DNA of 64,000 bases, taken from JAPPFW01 sp965200835 (GTDB lineage: Bacteria > Actinomycetota > Acidimicrobiia > Spongiisociales > Spongiisociaceae). The notes below the pieces were generated by a model. The model was given only the letters and a program-made list of their open reading frames with translations, did not search any database and was not told the DNA's origin. The position numbers and the translations under genes are program-made. Every line of letters starts with the position of its first letter. The first letter of the stretch is position 1. Shown here piece after piece: positions 43,259-53,650 of this stretch. The stretch covers positions 1,116,001 to 1,180,000 of the forward strand of contig OZ241390.1 of NCBI GenBank assembly GCA_965200835.1, in the 5' to 3' direction.

Positions 43259-45379
43259 ATGAGCAGTCCCAACGGATCGACGCACCTGCGCCAGTACCCG
43301 CTGAGCCGTACGCGGAACATCGGGATCATGGCACATATCGACGCGGGCAAGACCACCCTCACCGAGCGCATCCTCTATTACACGGGTCGCACCTACAAGC
43401 TGGGGGAGGTCCACGAGGGCGCGGCGGTCATGGACTGGATGGAACAGGAGCAGGAGCGGGGCATCACTATCACCTCCGCCGCCACTACCTGCGAATGGAA
43501 CGAACACTGGATCAACATCATCGACACTCCTGGCCACGTGGACTTCACCGTCGAGGTGGAGCGGTCCCTCCGGGTCCTGGACGGTGCAGTCGCGGTATTT
43601 GACGCGGTAGCAGGAGTAGAGCCCCAGTCGGAGACGGTGTGGCGCCAGGCCGACCGCTACGGCGTTCCCAGGATCTGCTTCATCAACAAGATGGACCGCG
43701 TAGGGGCCGACTTTTTCGACGCGGTCGACTCTATCGAGGAGCGGCTGGGAGCGGATCCCCTGGTCATGCAGATCCCCATCGGCGAGGAGGACGGCTTCCG
43801 CGGGGTGGTCGACCTGGTCGAGATGGTCGCCCACACCTGGAATGGTGACGACGGCCGAACCTGGAATACCGCCGCTATCCCCTCCGAATATGCGGCAATG
43901 GCTGACGAATATCGGGGACAGCTGGTCGAGCAGGTAGCCGAGATCGATGAGAAGCTCCTGGAGAAATACATCGAGGACCTCGACATCTCGCCCGGCGAGA
44001 TCGTGAATGCGGTTCGCTCCGGAACCCTCCAGCACCTGTTCACCCCGGTCTTCTGCGGTTCCGCTTTCCGGAACAAGGGAGTCCAGCTGCTGCTGGACGC
44101 GGTGATCGACTATCTGCCCAGCCCGGTCGACCTATCCGCTATCGAAGGTTTCCTACCCGGTGACGAGCAGCGGACCGTTACCAGGGCTCCGGACGACGCC
44201 GAGCCCTTCTCGGCCCTGGCCTTCAAGATCGTCAGCGATCCCCACGTCGGCAAACTCACCTATTTCCGGGTCTACTCGGGGCGAGCCACCAAGGGTGGGC
44301 TGGTCATGAACAGCACCAAGGGTCGCAAGGAACGCTTGGGCCGGCTCCTTCGCATGCATGCCAACCATCGTGAGGACCGCCGGGAGGTGGCCGCCGGCGA
44401 CATCGTGGCGGCAGTGGGCCTCAAACACACGACTACGGGCGACACCCTGAGCGCCCGGGGCCATCCTGTCCTGCTCGAGTCCATGAGCTTCCCGGCCCCG
44501 GTCATCTCGGTGGCTATCGAACCCCGATCCAAGGTCGATCAGGAGAAGCTGTCGAGTTCCCTCGCCCGGCTGGCCGAGGAAGATCCCACCTTCCTAGTGC
44601 TTACCGACCACGAGACCGGCCAGACCATCATTTCCGGTATGGGGGAGCTCCATCTCGACATCCTGGTCGATCGGCTCGTGCGGGAGTTCCGGGTCAATGC
44701 CAATGTCGGCCGTCCCCAGGTCGCCTACCGAGAGACCATCAAGGGACCTGTCCGAGGGGTGGAGTACCGGCATATCAAGCAGACCGGCGGGAAGGGCCAG
44801 TACGCCGTCGTCCGTATCGACCTCGAGCCCACCGGGCCCGGAGGCGGTTACGAGTTCGTGGACGAAGTGAAGGGTGGAAGGGTCCCTCGTGATTACATTC
44901 CCTCGGTCGATGTTGGGATAGCGTCCGCTCTCGACCAGGGCGTCCTGGCCGGCTACCCACTCGTCGACGTGCGCGCCCGGTTGGTGGACGGCCATTCCCA
45001 CGACGTGGACTCGTCCGAGATGGCTTTCCGGATGGCGGGCTCCATGGTCCTCAGGGAGGCCGCCCGGCGGGCGGGGGTCAAGCTGCTGGAACCGGTGATG
45101 CAGGTCGAAGTAGTAACCCCGGAGCCGTACATGGGTGAGGTCATGGGCGATCTCTCGGCACGGCGGGGCCGGATCGGAAACATGGGCCAGAGAGGCAAGA
45201 ATCGGGTCATCAATGCCCGAGTTCCTCTATCGGAGATGTTCGGCTATGTTACCGACTTGCGTTCCAACACGCAGGGTCGTGCTACGTCGACCATGCAGTT
45301 CCACTCGTATGATGACGTACCGGAGCAGAATGCACGCCGCATTATTGCCAGCGTACGCGGAGAATACATAGGAGGTTGA
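43259..45379 (+). CDS. fusA: Elongation factor G
   Basis: GTPase that drives ribosomal translocation, 706 residues. G1 is in AHIDAGKTTLTERIL, the G2 region contains ERGITITSAATTCEW, G3 is DTPGHVDFTVEVERSLRVLD and G4 is CFINKMDRVGAD. Domains II-V follow to SVRGEYIGG. It starts 51 bases after rpsG, and GGAGG in its last codons serves as the ribosome-binding site for tuf. Confidence 0.97.
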   Translation: MSSPNGSTHLRQYPLSRTRNIGIMAHIDAGKTTLTERILYYTGRTYKLGEVHEGAAVMDWMEQEQERGITITSAATTCEWNEHWINIIDTPGHVDFTVEVERSLRVLDGAVAVFDAVAGVEPQSETVWRQADRYGVPRICFINKMDRVGADFFDAVDSIEERLGADPLVMQIPIGEEDGFRGVVDLVEMVAHTWNGDDGRTWNTAAIPSEYAAMADEYRGQLVEQVAEIDEKLLEKYIEDLDISPGEIVNAVRSGTLQHLFTPVFCGSAFRNKGVQLLLDAVIDYLPSPVDLSAIEGFLPGDEQRTVTRAPDDAEPFSALAFKIVSDPHVGKLTYFRVYSGRATKGGLVMNSTKGRKERLGRLLRMHANHREDRREVAAGDIVAAVGLKHTTTGDTLSARGHPVLLESMSFPAPVISVAIEPRSKVDQEKLSSSLARLAEEDPTFLVLTDHETGQTIISGMGELHLDILVDRLVREFRVNANVGRPQVAYRETIKGPVRGVEYRHIKQTGGKGQYAVVRIDLEPTGPGGGYEFVDEVKGGRVPRDYIPSVDVGIASALDQGVLAGYPLVDVRARLVDGHSHDVDSSEMAFRMAGSMVLREAARRAGVKLLEPVMQVEVVTPEPYMGEVMGDLSARRGRIGNMGQRGKNRVINARVPLSEMFGYVTDLRSNTQGRATSTMQFHSYDDVPEQNARRIIASVRGEYIGG

Positions 45380-45385
45380 AACCTT

Positions 45386-46573
<1,188 letters not shown>

Positions 46574-46620
46574 CCACAACCACCAAAGCCCCCAAGGCAG
46601 GGACACCGGCAGGGAAGCGT

Positions 46621-46929
46621 ATGAAAGAACAGAAAATCCGGATCAAACTCAAGGCTTACGACCACCAAGTGGTGGACGAGTCGGCGCGCAAGATCGCCGA
46701 AACGGTCATTCGCACCCAAGCGATAGTCCACGGTCCGGTGCCCCTCCCCACCCGGATCCATCGGTATTGCGTCATCCGTTCGCCCCACGTCTACAAGGAC
46801 TCCCGCGAGCACTTCGAGATACGCACGCACAAGCGGCTCATCGACATTCTGAGGCCCACCCACAACACCATCGAGTCGCTCATGCGCCTCGACCTGCCGG
46901 CGGGCGTCGAAGTGGAGATCGAGACATGA
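46621..46929 (+). CDS. rpsJ: 30S ribosomal protein S10
   Basis: 102-residue small-subunit protein that also takes part in antitermination with NusB. It shows KIRIKLKAYDHQVVDESARK, then GPVPLPTRIHRYCVIRSPHV and THKRLIDILRP. It begins the S10 operon 47 bases after tuf; its stop overlaps the rplC start (ATGA). Confidence 0.97.
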   Translation: MKEQKIRIKLKAYDHQVVDESARKIAETVIRTQAIVHGPVPLPTRIHRYCVIRSPHVYKDSREHFEIRTHKRLIDILRPTHNTIESLMRLDLPAGVEVEIET

Positions 46930-47567
46930 GCTCCTCGGCCATCCTCGGTGAGAAGCTGGGTATGACCCGCCTGTTCGATGATCAGGATCGGGCCATCCCG
47001 GTCACCGTCATCAAGGCCGGACCGTGTCACGTGACGCAGATCCGCACCCAGGAGAAGGACGGCTACACGGCGATCCAGCTGGCTTACGGCCCGATCCCTC
47101 CTCGCAAGGTGAACAAGCCACAACAGGGCCACTTCGCCAAGGCCGGAGTGGACCCGGCCCGCCATCTCGTAGAGGTGCGGATGGACGATGCCACCACCTT
47201 AGAGCTCGGGCAGGAGCTGCGGGTCGAGGACATCTTCAAGCCGGGTACCAAAGCGGACGTTACCGGCGTTTCGAAGGGGAAGGGCTTCCAGGGGGTGATG
47301 AAGCGCCACAACTTCCGGGGCCAGTCTGCCAGCCACGGGACTCACAAGGTCCACCGCTCCCCCGGCGCCATCGGTGCCTGTGCGACCCCGGCACGGGTGT
47401 TCAAGGGCACCAAGCTCCCCGGCCGGATGGGTGGTGATCGCACCACCGTTCTCAATCTGGTGGTGGTAGGGGTGGATCCGGACCGCAGTCTTCTGATCCT
47501 GCAGGGAGCGGTGCCCGGGCCCAAGGGGGGCTTGGTCTTCGTGCGGGAGGCGGTGAAGAGTGGCTGA
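46926..47567 (+). CDS. rplC: 50S ribosomal protein L3
   Basis: Early-assembly large-subunit protein of 213 residues, starting AILGEKLGMTRLFDD. The loop reaching toward the peptidyl transferase centre is present as GKGFQGVMKRHNFRGQSASHG followed by HRSPGAIGACATPARVFKG. It overlaps rpsJ by four bases and rplD by eight. Confidence 0.97.
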   Translation: MSSSAILGEKLGMTRLFDDQDRAIPVTVIKAGPCHVTQIRTQEKDGYTAIQLAYGPIPPRKVNKPQQGHFAKAGVDPARHLVEVRMDDATTLELGQELRVEDIFKPGTKADVTGVSKGKGFQGVMKRHNFRGQSASHGTHKVHRSPGAIGACATPARVFKGTKLPGRMGGDRTTVLNLVVVGVDPDRSLLILQGAVPGPKGGLVFVREAVKSG

Positions 47568-48300
47568 GCAGGCATCCGGGCCAGTAGCCCAATTGTACGA
47601 CTCTCACGGCACCCACCGGGGTGATGTGGCGCTCGGCTCCGAGCTGTTCGGAATCGCACCTAACCGAGCGGTGATGCATCAAGTGGTGGTCGCCCATCAG
47701 GCGGCGCGCCGAGCCGGCACGGCCAATACCAAGACCCGGGCTGAGGTACGGGGCGGTGGCCGCAAGCCGTGGCGACAGAAGGGTCTCGGCAGGGCGCGCC
47801 ATGGCTCCATCCGTTCACCCATCTGGGTCGGCGGCGGAGTTGCTCACGGGCCCCGGCCGCGAAGCTACGCGCAGCGCACCCCCAAGAAGATGAGAGCACT
47901 TGCCCTGCGAAGCGCCCTCTCCGCTCGGGCGGCCGAAGGAGCGATCAAGGTCGTCTCCGAGCTCGACTGGCCCTTCCCCAAGACCAAGATCGCTGCCGAG
48001 CTGCTCGACACGATCGGCGCCACCGGCAAGGCACTGGTGGTGCTGAGCCCATCCGAAGCCACCTCCGCTCGAGCCTTCCGCAACCTGTCCCGGGTGGTGC
48101 TGGGCCGGTCCGGGTACCTCAACACCTACGATGTTCTCTGGTCCGATACCGTGGTGTTCACCGGCCGGGCGCTCGAGGACACCAGCGGTACGCCGGTCGA
48201 GACCTTTCCGGGACCCTACGACCCGTCGGACGACGACTTCATACCCGTCGATGCCGGCCTGGATCCGGTGCCCTATCTGTCAGGAGGCTCAGCGGCATGA
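47560..48300 (+). CDS. rplD: 50S ribosomal protein L4
   Basis: 246-residue protein whose loop lines the nascent-peptide tunnel. TKTRAEVRGGGRKPWRQKGL and GRARHGSIRSPIWVGGGVAHGP are the conserved loop. It is longer than the usual 200-220 residues through a C-terminal acidic extension (YDPSDDDFIPVDAGLDPVPY). The GTG start overlaps rplC. Confidence 0.96.
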   Translation: MAEQASGPVAQLYDSHGTHRGDVALGSELFGIAPNRAVMHQVVVAHQAARRAGTANTKTRAEVRGGGRKPWRQKGLGRARHGSIRSPIWVGGGVAHGPRPRSYAQRTPKKMRALALRSALSARAAEGAIKVVSELDWPFPKTKIAAELLDTIGATGKALVVLSPSEATSARAFRNLSRVVLGRSGYLNTYDVLWSDTVVFTGRALEDTSGTPVETFPGPYDPSDDDFIPVDAGLDPVPYLSGGSAA

Positions 48301-48584
48301 AAGATCCCCGTGACATCATCCTCCTCCCGGTGATTTCGGAGAAGTCCTACGACCTCATCCAGGAGACCAATACCTACACCTTCATAGTGGATCGGGGAGC
48401 CGGCAAGGAGGAGATCAGGAGGGCGGTCGAGACGCTGTTCGACGTGCCGGTGCTCAGGGTCAACACGCTCAACCGCAAGGGCAAGCGAAAGCGGACGAGG
48501 TTCGTGACAGGTCGGCGTGCGGACACCAAACGGGCCATGGTGACCCTCCCGAGCGGTCACGCGGTCGGGATATTCGGCGCGTGA
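48297..48584 (+). CDS. rplW: 50S ribosomal protein L23
   Basis: 95-residue protein at the tunnel exit and docking site for trigger factor and SRP. It shows RDIILLPVISEKSYDLIQE, then YTFIVDRGAGKEEIRRAVE and NTLNRKGKRKRT. The ATG overlaps the rplD stop. Confidence 0.96.
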   Translation: MKDPRDIILLPVISEKSYDLIQETNTYTFIVDRGAGKEEIRRAVETLFDVPVLRVNTLNRKGKRKRTRFVTGRRADTKRAMVTLPSGHAVGIFGA

Positions 48585-48600
48585 GTCGGGAGGTTCAGGT

Positions 48601-49434
48601 ATGGCAGTGAAGAAGAGAAAGCCCACCTCCCCGGGGAGAAGATTCCAGACCGTCTCGGATTTCGCCACGATCACCAAGTCGGAGCCCGAGAAGTCCCTGC
48701 TGGCCAAGCAGAAGCGTTCCTCGGGCCGCAACGCCCACGGCCGGATCACCTCCCGTCATCGAGGAGGAGCTCACAAGCGCCGCTACCGCATCATCGATTT
48801 TCGCCGATCCAAGGACGGCGTGCCGGCCAAGGTGGCAGCGGTCGAGTACGACCCCAACCGCAACGCCCGGCTGGCCCTGCTCCACTACGTGGACGGGGAG
48901 AAGCGCTACATACTGCACCCGGTGGGGGTGTCGGTGGGCGACATGCTGGAGTCGGGGCCGTCCGCAGAGATCCGCTCCGGCAATGCTCTTCCCCTCCGCA
49001 ACATTCCGGCCGGGACGGTGGTGCATGCCATCGAGCTCCGACCCGGCGGGGGTGCCAAGCTGGCGAGAGCAGCCGGCACCGGGATCCAGTTGATGTCGAA
49101 GGAGGGCAACCGGGCACTCCTCCGCCTCCCGTCCGGGGAGGTTCGATACGTGCCGCTCGACTGCCGCGCCACCATCGGGCAGGTCGGCAATCGCGAGGCG
49201 GAGCTCGTCAAGCTCGGCAAGGCGGGCCGCAGCCGTTGGAAGGGTGTGCGTCCCCAGACGCGTGGGGTGGCCATGAACCCGGTGGACCATCCGCTCGGAG
49301 GCGGCGAGGGCCGTTCCTCGGGCGGCCGTCACCCGGTCTCGCCGTGGGGCAAGGCCGAGGGTAGGACCCGGGATCGCAACAAGGCCAGCAATCGCGATAT
49401 CGTGCGCCGTCGCACCAAGAAGGGCCGGAGGTAG
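48601..49434 (+). CDS. rplB: 50S ribosomal protein L2
   Basis: 277-residue protein needed for subunit joining and peptidyl transfer. It shows SSGRNAHGRITSRHRGGAHK, then RRYRIIDFRRSKDGVPAKVA and the C-terminal MNPVDHPLGGGEGRSSGGRH with the functionally important His. It follows rplW by 16 bases. Confidence 0.97.
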   Translation: MAVKKRKPTSPGRRFQTVSDFATITKSEPEKSLLAKQKRSSGRNAHGRITSRHRGGAHKRRYRIIDFRRSKDGVPAKVAAVEYDPNRNARLALLHYVDGEKRYILHPVGVSVGDMLESGPSAEIRSGNALPLRNIPAGTVVHAIELRPGGGAKLARAAGTGIQLMSKEGNRALLRLPSGEVRYVPLDCRATIGQVGNREAELVKLGKAGRSRWKGVRPQTRGVAMNPVDHPLGGGEGRSSGGRHPVSPWGKAEGRTRDRNKASNRDIVRRRTKKGRR

Positions 49435-49437
49435 TTC

Positions 49438-49722
49438 ATGGCTCGCAGCCGCAAGAAGGGTCCATTCGTGGACGAGCACCTGATGAAGAAGGTGGATGCC
49501 TACAACCGAACCGGCGACAAGCGGATGATCCGCACCTGGAGCCGCCGCAGCACCATCGTGCCGCAGATGGTAGGCCTCACGATCGCCGTGCATGACGGCC
49601 GCAAGCACGTACCCATATATATCACCGAGCAGATGGTGGATCACAAGCTGGGAGAGTTCGCCCCCACTCGCACCTTCCGAGGTCACGCGGGCTCCAAGAG
49701 AGAACGGGCCTCGCGGAGATAA
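49438..49722 (+). CDS. rpsS: 30S ribosomal protein S19
   Basis: 94-residue head protein of the small subunit. It shows RSRKKGPFVDEHLMKKVDA, then RTWSRRSTIVPQMVGLTIAV and HKLGEFAPTRTFRGHAGSK. It starts three bases after rplB. Confidence 0.97.
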   Translation: MARSRKKGPFVDEHLMKKVDAYNRTGDKRMIRTWSRRSTIVPQMVGLTIAVHDGRKHVPIYITEQMVDHKLGEFAPTRTFRGHAGSKRERASRR

Positions 49723-49724
49723 GC

Positions 49725-50090
49725 ATGAGAGCTGTAGCCCGCGCCCGCCATATTCGCCAGTCTCCCTACAAGGTCCGAGTAGTGCTCGACCAGGTGCGGG
49801 GCCTCTCGGCTGCCGACGCGTCGGTAGTCCTACGCTTCTCCAACCGCCGGGCCGCCGGGCCGATACTCAAGTGCCTGCGCTCTGCGGTGGCGAACATGAA
49901 CTCGAAGTTCGAGCTGGGCGAGGACGTGGAGGAGCTGGCTGGCGAGGTGACGGTGGTCGAGGCCTATGCCGATGAGGGGCGGACCATCAAGCGTTTCCGG
50001 CCGAGAGCCCGGGGCCGGGCCACCAGGATTCGCAAGCGGACCTGCCACATAACGATCGTGATTTCCGACGGGCGCGAGGAGACGGACTGA
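49725..50090 (+). CDS. rplV: 50S ribosomal protein L22
   Basis: 121-residue tunnel-lining protein. It shows RAVARARHIRQSPYKVRVVL followed by the conserved loop TIKRFRPRARGRATRIRKRT at the C-terminal end, which reaches into the exit tunnel. It is tightly packed between rpsS and rpsC, with a one-base overlap to rpsC. Confidence 0.96.
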   Translation: MRAVARARHIRQSPYKVRVVLDQVRGLSAADASVVLRFSNRRAAGPILKCLRSAVANMNSKFELGEDVEELAGEVTVVEAYADEGRTIKRFRPRARGRATRIRKRTCHITIVISDGREETD

Positions 50091-51142
50091 TGGGCCAGAA
50101 GACACATCCATACGGGTTCCGCCTCGGGATCGTCACCGATTGGAAGTCCCGCTGGTACTCGGACAAGGAATACACCTCCCTGGCCAACGAAGACTTCCGG
50201 ATCCGGGACTACCTCCGCCGGGAGCTGAAGCGGGGGGCCGTGTCGCGGGTCGACATCGAGCGAACCCGAGAGCGTCTGCAGGTGGATGTGCACACTGCCC
50301 GGCCCGGAGCGGTCATCGGCCGTAAGGGCGTCGAAGCCGAGCGCATCCGCTCGGGCATCGAGAAGATGACCGGCCGCCGGGTGAAGCTCAACATCATAGA
50401 AGTGAAGGATCCGGAGACCGACGCCCAGCTTCTGGCCCGCGGCGTGGCCGACCAGATCGAAAACCGGATCGCCTTCCGGCGGGCCATGCGGCGCACCGTC
50501 CAGACCGCCCTCAAGTCAGGCGCCGAAGGCGTGCGGGTCGAGTGTTCCGGGCGCCTGGGCGGAGCCGATATGAGTAGGCGGGAGTGGTACCGGGAGGGCC
50601 GGGTCCCCCTCCACACGTTGCGAGCCGACATCGACTACGGCCAAGCCACCGCCGCCACCACGGTAGGAAGCATCGGAGTGAAGGTCTGGGTGTACAAGGG
50701 GGACGTAGTCACTTCTCTCAAGACCACCCGCGAGAAGATTGCCGCCGAGGCAGCGCTGGCAGCCGGGCGGCCGGCAGGCCGCCGCATGACCCCGGCCAAG
50801 AGCCGTGCCGAGCAACGGGCCGGCGGGCGCCGGACCAAACGAGTCATCGAGGCCGGGGGCGGTAAGCGGATCATCGAAGCAGGTGGTGGCCGCAAGATCT
50901 CCCCCGCCGAGGCCAAGTCGGCTTATGAAACTGCCCGAGCCGAGACCACCACTCCCCCATCCGGCGGTGCCCCGGCCAAGCCGGGCTCCGGGCGCAAGAA
51001 GCCCGCCAAGCGACGCCCACGCACCGGTGCGCCCCGTAACCGACCCGGTTCCGGGGCGGCTGGAGGCCGGCCTGGACGTTCGGGTACGAGACCACGCACC
51101 GGGCCGTCCCGTAACCGACCCGGTTCCGGAAAGCAGAGGTAG
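50090..51142 (+). CDS. rpsC: 30S ribosomal protein S3 with long C-terminal extension
   Basis: Small-subunit protein at the mRNA entry channel. Residues about 1-212 are canonical: GQKTHPYGFRLGIVTDWKSR, the KH domain with PGAVIGRKGVEAERI, and TVGSIGVKVWVYKGDV. The remaining ~138 residues are a low-complexity, strongly basic tail with the repeat RPRTGxxRNRPGSG at 309-322 and 334-347 and a VIEAGGGK-type duplication near 252-268. Total length 350 versus the usual 210-280. Confidence 0.96.
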   Translation: MGQKTHPYGFRLGIVTDWKSRWYSDKEYTSLANEDFRIRDYLRRELKRGAVSRVDIERTRERLQVDVHTARPGAVIGRKGVEAERIRSGIEKMTGRRVKLNIIEVKDPETDAQLLARGVADQIENRIAFRRAMRRTVQTALKSGAEGVRVECSGRLGGADMSRREWYREGRVPLHTLRADIDYGQATAATTVGSIGVKVWVYKGDVVTSLKTTREKIAAEAALAAGRPAGRRMTPAKSRAEQRAGGRRTKRVIEAGGGKRIIEAGGGRKISPAEAKSAYETARAETTTPPSGGAPAKPGSGRKKPAKRRPRTGAPRNRPGSGAAGGRPGRSGTRPRTGPSRNRPGSGKQR

Positions 51143-51145
51143 ATC

Positions 51146-51559
51146 ATGCTCATGCCCAAGCGCACCAAGTACCGCAAGGTGCATCGCGGTCGCATGAAGG
51201 GCTACGCGAAGGGCGGCACCTCGGTGTCGTTCGGGGACTACGGCATCCAGGCGCTGGAGCCCGGCCATATCACCGCCCGCCAGATCGAGGCGGCCCGGGT
51301 GGCCATCGCCCGCACAGTAAGGCGAGGCGGCAAGGTATGGATCAATATCTTCCCCGACAAGCCGATGACGGCCAAGCCGGCCGAGACCCGGATGGGATCG
51401 GGCAAGGGCAACCCGGAGTACTGGGTGGCCGTGGTCAAGCCGGGCCGCGTGATGATGGAACTGTCGGGCGTGGCGGAAGACATGGCCAGGGAAGCGATCC
51501 GCAAGGCGGGTCACAAGCTTCCCATCAAGACGAAGTTCGTTACCAGGGAGCAGATGTGA
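51146..51559 (+). CDS. rplP: 50S ribosomal protein L16
   Basis: 137-residue protein near the A-site tRNA elbow. It shows MPKRTKYRKVHRGRMKGYAK, then FGDYGIQALEPGHITARQIE and GSGKGNPEYWVAVVKPGRVM. The ATG at 51146 may be replaced by the second ATG two codons on. Confidence 0.97.
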   Translation: MLMPKRTKYRKVHRGRMKGYAKGGTSVSFGDYGIQALEPGHITARQIEAARVAIARTVRRGGKVWINIFPDKPMTAKPAETRMGSGKGNPEYWVAVVKPGRVMMELSGVAEDMAREAIRKAGHKLPIKTKFVTREQM

Positions 51560-51599
51560 TGCGCGAGGCGATTGGTCCGCCGACCGGGGAGACAGGACG

Positions 51600-51809
51600 A
51601 TGAAGACCTCGGAACTGCGCGATCTGACCCACACGGAGCTGGTCGAGCTGCTGGACGAGACAAAGCAGGAGCTGTTCAACCTCCGCTTCCAGCTGGCGGT
51701 GAGCCAGTCCAACAACACGGCCTTGCTGGGACACCTCCGGCGCCGGATCGCTCGGGTCAAGACCCTCATGCACGAGCCAGCACGCGAGGAAGGGGGCTGG
51801 GATGGTTGA
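51600..51809 (+). CDS. rpmC: 50S ribosomal protein L29
   Basis: 69-residue helical hairpin protein by the tunnel exit. It shows SELRDLTHTELVELLDETKQ, then ELFNLRFQLAVSQSNNTALL and RRIARVKTLM. It overlaps rpsQ by eight bases. Confidence 0.95.
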   Translation: MKTSELRDLTHTELVELLDETKQELFNLRFQLAVSQSNNTALLGHLRRRIARVKTLMHEPAREEGGWDG

Positions 51810-52059
51810 GCGCGGCCGCCGCAAGACCAGGGTAGGCGTAGTCGTGTCCGACGCCCGCAGCCGGACGATCACGGTCCGGATCGAACGTGCCACCCGCCAC
51901 CGGCGCTACGGCAAGATAGTGCGCACCGCCCGCAAGGTACATGCCCACGACCAGCAGGACGAAGCCCGCAGCGGCGATCGGGTGATGATCATGGAGACCC
52001 GTCCGCTGTCCAGGACCAAGCGGTGGCGCCTGGTTCGCGTCCTGGAGCGGGCTCGATGA
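51802..52059 (+). CDS. rpsQ: 30S ribosomal protein S17
   Basis: 85-residue primary 16S binder. It shows RRKTRVGVVVSDARSRTITV, then RHRRYGKIVRTARKVHAHDQ, and GDRVMIMETRPLSRTKRWRL at the end. It overlaps rplN by four bases. Confidence 0.96.
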   Translation: MVERGRRKTRVGVVVSDARSRTITVRIERATRHRRYGKIVRTARKVHAHDQQDEARSGDRVMIMETRPLSRTKRWRLVRVLERAR

Positions 52060-52424
52060 TCCAGCAGGAGACCCGCCTTCGGGTGGCCGACAACAGCGGG
52101 GCCCGTGAGGTGCTGTGCATCCGGGTGCTCGGCGGCTCGCGCCGCCGGTATGCCCGCATCGGTGATGTGATCGTGGCCACCGTCAAGCAGGCCAGTCCCG
52201 GCGCCGCCCTCAAGAAGGGTGAGGTCGTCCGGGCGGTGGTAGTGCGTACCGCCAAGGAGCAACGCCGCCGTGACGGGACCTACATCAGGTTCGACGACAA
52301 CGCCTGCGTGATCATCAACGAGAACCAGCTGCCCCGAGGCACCCGCATCTTCGGTCCGGTAGCCCGTGAACTGCGTGACCGGCGATTCATGAGGATCGTG
52401 TCACTCGCCCCCGAGGTCATCTGA
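52056..52424 (+). CDS. rplN: 50S ribosomal protein L14
   Basis: 122-residue protein at the subunit interface. It shows MIQQETRLRVADNSGAREVL, then YARIGDVIVATVKQASPGAA and FGPVARELRDRRFMRIVSLA. ATG 52056 gives the canonical N-terminus; its stop overlaps the rplX start by one base. Confidence 0.97.
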   Translation: MIQQETRLRVADNSGAREVLCIRVLGGSRRRYARIGDVIVATVKQASPGAALKKGEVVRAVVVRTAKEQRRRDGTYIRFDDNACVIINENQLPRGTRIFGPVARELRDRRFMRIVSLAPEVI

Positions 52425-52729
52425 TGTCGATCAGGGAAGGAGACCGGGTGGTGGTGATCGCCGGGAAGGATCGGGGTCGCCAGTCGAGGGTCGCCCGAGT
52501 GCTTCCCCGGCAGAAGAAGGTGATCGTGGAGAGTGTGAACACGGCCAAGCGTCACCAGAAGGCGCGGGGCCGGACCATACAGGCAGGGATCATCGACAAG
52601 GACCTGCCCCTGGACATCTCCAACGTGATGCTGGTCTGTGACGAGTGCGGGCCGGTGAGGGTCGGCTCCGGCTTCACGGATTCCGGCCGCAAGTTCCGCC
52701 GATGCGTCAAGTGTGGAGGCGAGGTTTGA
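52424..52729 (+). CDS. rplX: 50S ribosomal protein L24
   Basis: 101-residue assembly initiator of the large subunit. It shows REGDRVVVIAGKDRGRQSRV, then VIVESVNTAKRHQKARGRTI. A zinc-type C-x2-C pair occurs in VCDECGPVRVG and RRCVKCGGEV. Length is normal. Confidence 0.96.
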   Translation: MSIREGDRVVVIAGKDRGRQSRVARVLPRQKKVIVESVNTAKRHQKARGRTIQAGIIDKDLPLDISNVMLVCDECGPVRVGSGFTDSGRKFRRCVKCGGEV

Positions 52730-52751
52730 CCATGAAACGGACGGTGAGCAG

Positions 52752-53321
52752 ATGAATCCAACCGGACCCCGGCTCAAGCAGCAGTTCCGCCAGTCCGTGC
52801 GCTCCCGGATCATGGAGGACCTCAGCCTTCCCAACCCCATGCTGGTGCCCACGCTCGAAAAGATCGTGGTGAACATGGGAGTGGGCGAGGCGGTGGGCGA
52901 TGCCAAGCAGGTCTATTCCGCGATGGATGACCTGGCCACCATCACCGGTCAGAAACCCCGGCTCAATCGGGCTCGCCGCTCGATCGCCGGCTTCAAGGTG
53001 CGGGCCGGTAACCCGGTGGGATGTTCGGTCACGCTGCGGCGGGATCGGGCCTGGGAGTTCCTCGACCGGTTGATTACCATCTCCATCCCGCGCATCCGGG
53101 ACTTCCGGGGCTTGAATCCGGCCTCGTTCGACGGCCGGGGCAACTACAGCTTCGGAGTGAGCGAGCAGCTCATCTTCCCGGAGATCGACTACGACAAGGT
53201 AACGGCGGTCCGCGGCATGGACATCACCATTTGCACGACCGCCTCCGACGACCGGGCCGCAAAGGCGTTGCTGGACGCCTTCGGATTCCCGTTCCGCCGG
53301 ACTGCACAGTTTACGAATTGA
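52752..53321 (+). CDS. rplE: 50S ribosomal protein L5
   Basis: 189-residue 5S rRNA-binding protein. It shows LPNPMLVPTLEKIVVNMGVG, then ITGQKPRLNRARRSIAGFKV and FDGRGNYSFGVSEQLIFPEI. ATG 52752 was chosen, 22 bases after rplX; a start 39 bases upstream would overlap rplX and adds non-family residues. Confidence 0.97.
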   Translation: MNPTGPRLKQQFRQSVRSRIMEDLSLPNPMLVPTLEKIVVNMGVGEAVGDAKQVYSAMDDLATITGQKPRLNRARRSIAGFKVRAGNPVGCSVTLRRDRAWEFLDRLITISIPRIRDFRGLNPASFDGRGNYSFGVSEQLIFPEIDYDKVTAVRGMDITICTTASDDRAAKALLDAFGFPFRRTAQFTN

Positions 53322-53337
53322 GATACGAGGCGAAGAG

Positions 53338-53643
53338 ATGGCGAAGAAATCGATGATTGCCAAGAACGCCCGGCGAGCCGAGCTCGTCGAGCGTTACCGG
53401 GAAAGACGGGCCGAGCTGATCAGCGTCATCAAGGATCCGAACACCAGCCTGGAGGCCAAGCGGCAGGCATACGCGGCCATCGCCAAGATGCCCCGTGACG
53501 CCAGCCCCACGCGCTACCGGAACAGGTGCGGAATAACCGGCCGGCCGAGGGGTTACCTCCGCCAGTTCGGCATGTCCCGCATCGCTCTGCGCGAGCTGGC
53601 GCACCGGGGCGAACTACCAGGCGTCATGAAGTCCTCGTGGTGA
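53338..53643 (+). CDS. rpsN: 30S ribosomal protein S14, long zinc-independent type
   Basis: 101-residue S14. It shows AKKSMIAKNARRAELVERYR and the conserved RYRNRCGITGRPRGYLRQFG. The zinc ribbon of the short 61-residue S14 (CxxC...CxxC) is absent, so this is the C-minus form. In some bacteria such forms are induced by zinc limitation, but here it sits in the main spc operon and is probably the housekeeping copy. Confidence 0.96.
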   Translation: MAKKSMIAKNARRAELVERYRERRAELISVIKDPNTSLEAKRQAYAAIAKMPRDASPTRYRNRCGITGRPRGYLRQFGMSRIALRELAHRGELPGVMKSSW

Positions 53644-53650
53644 TCCGCTC

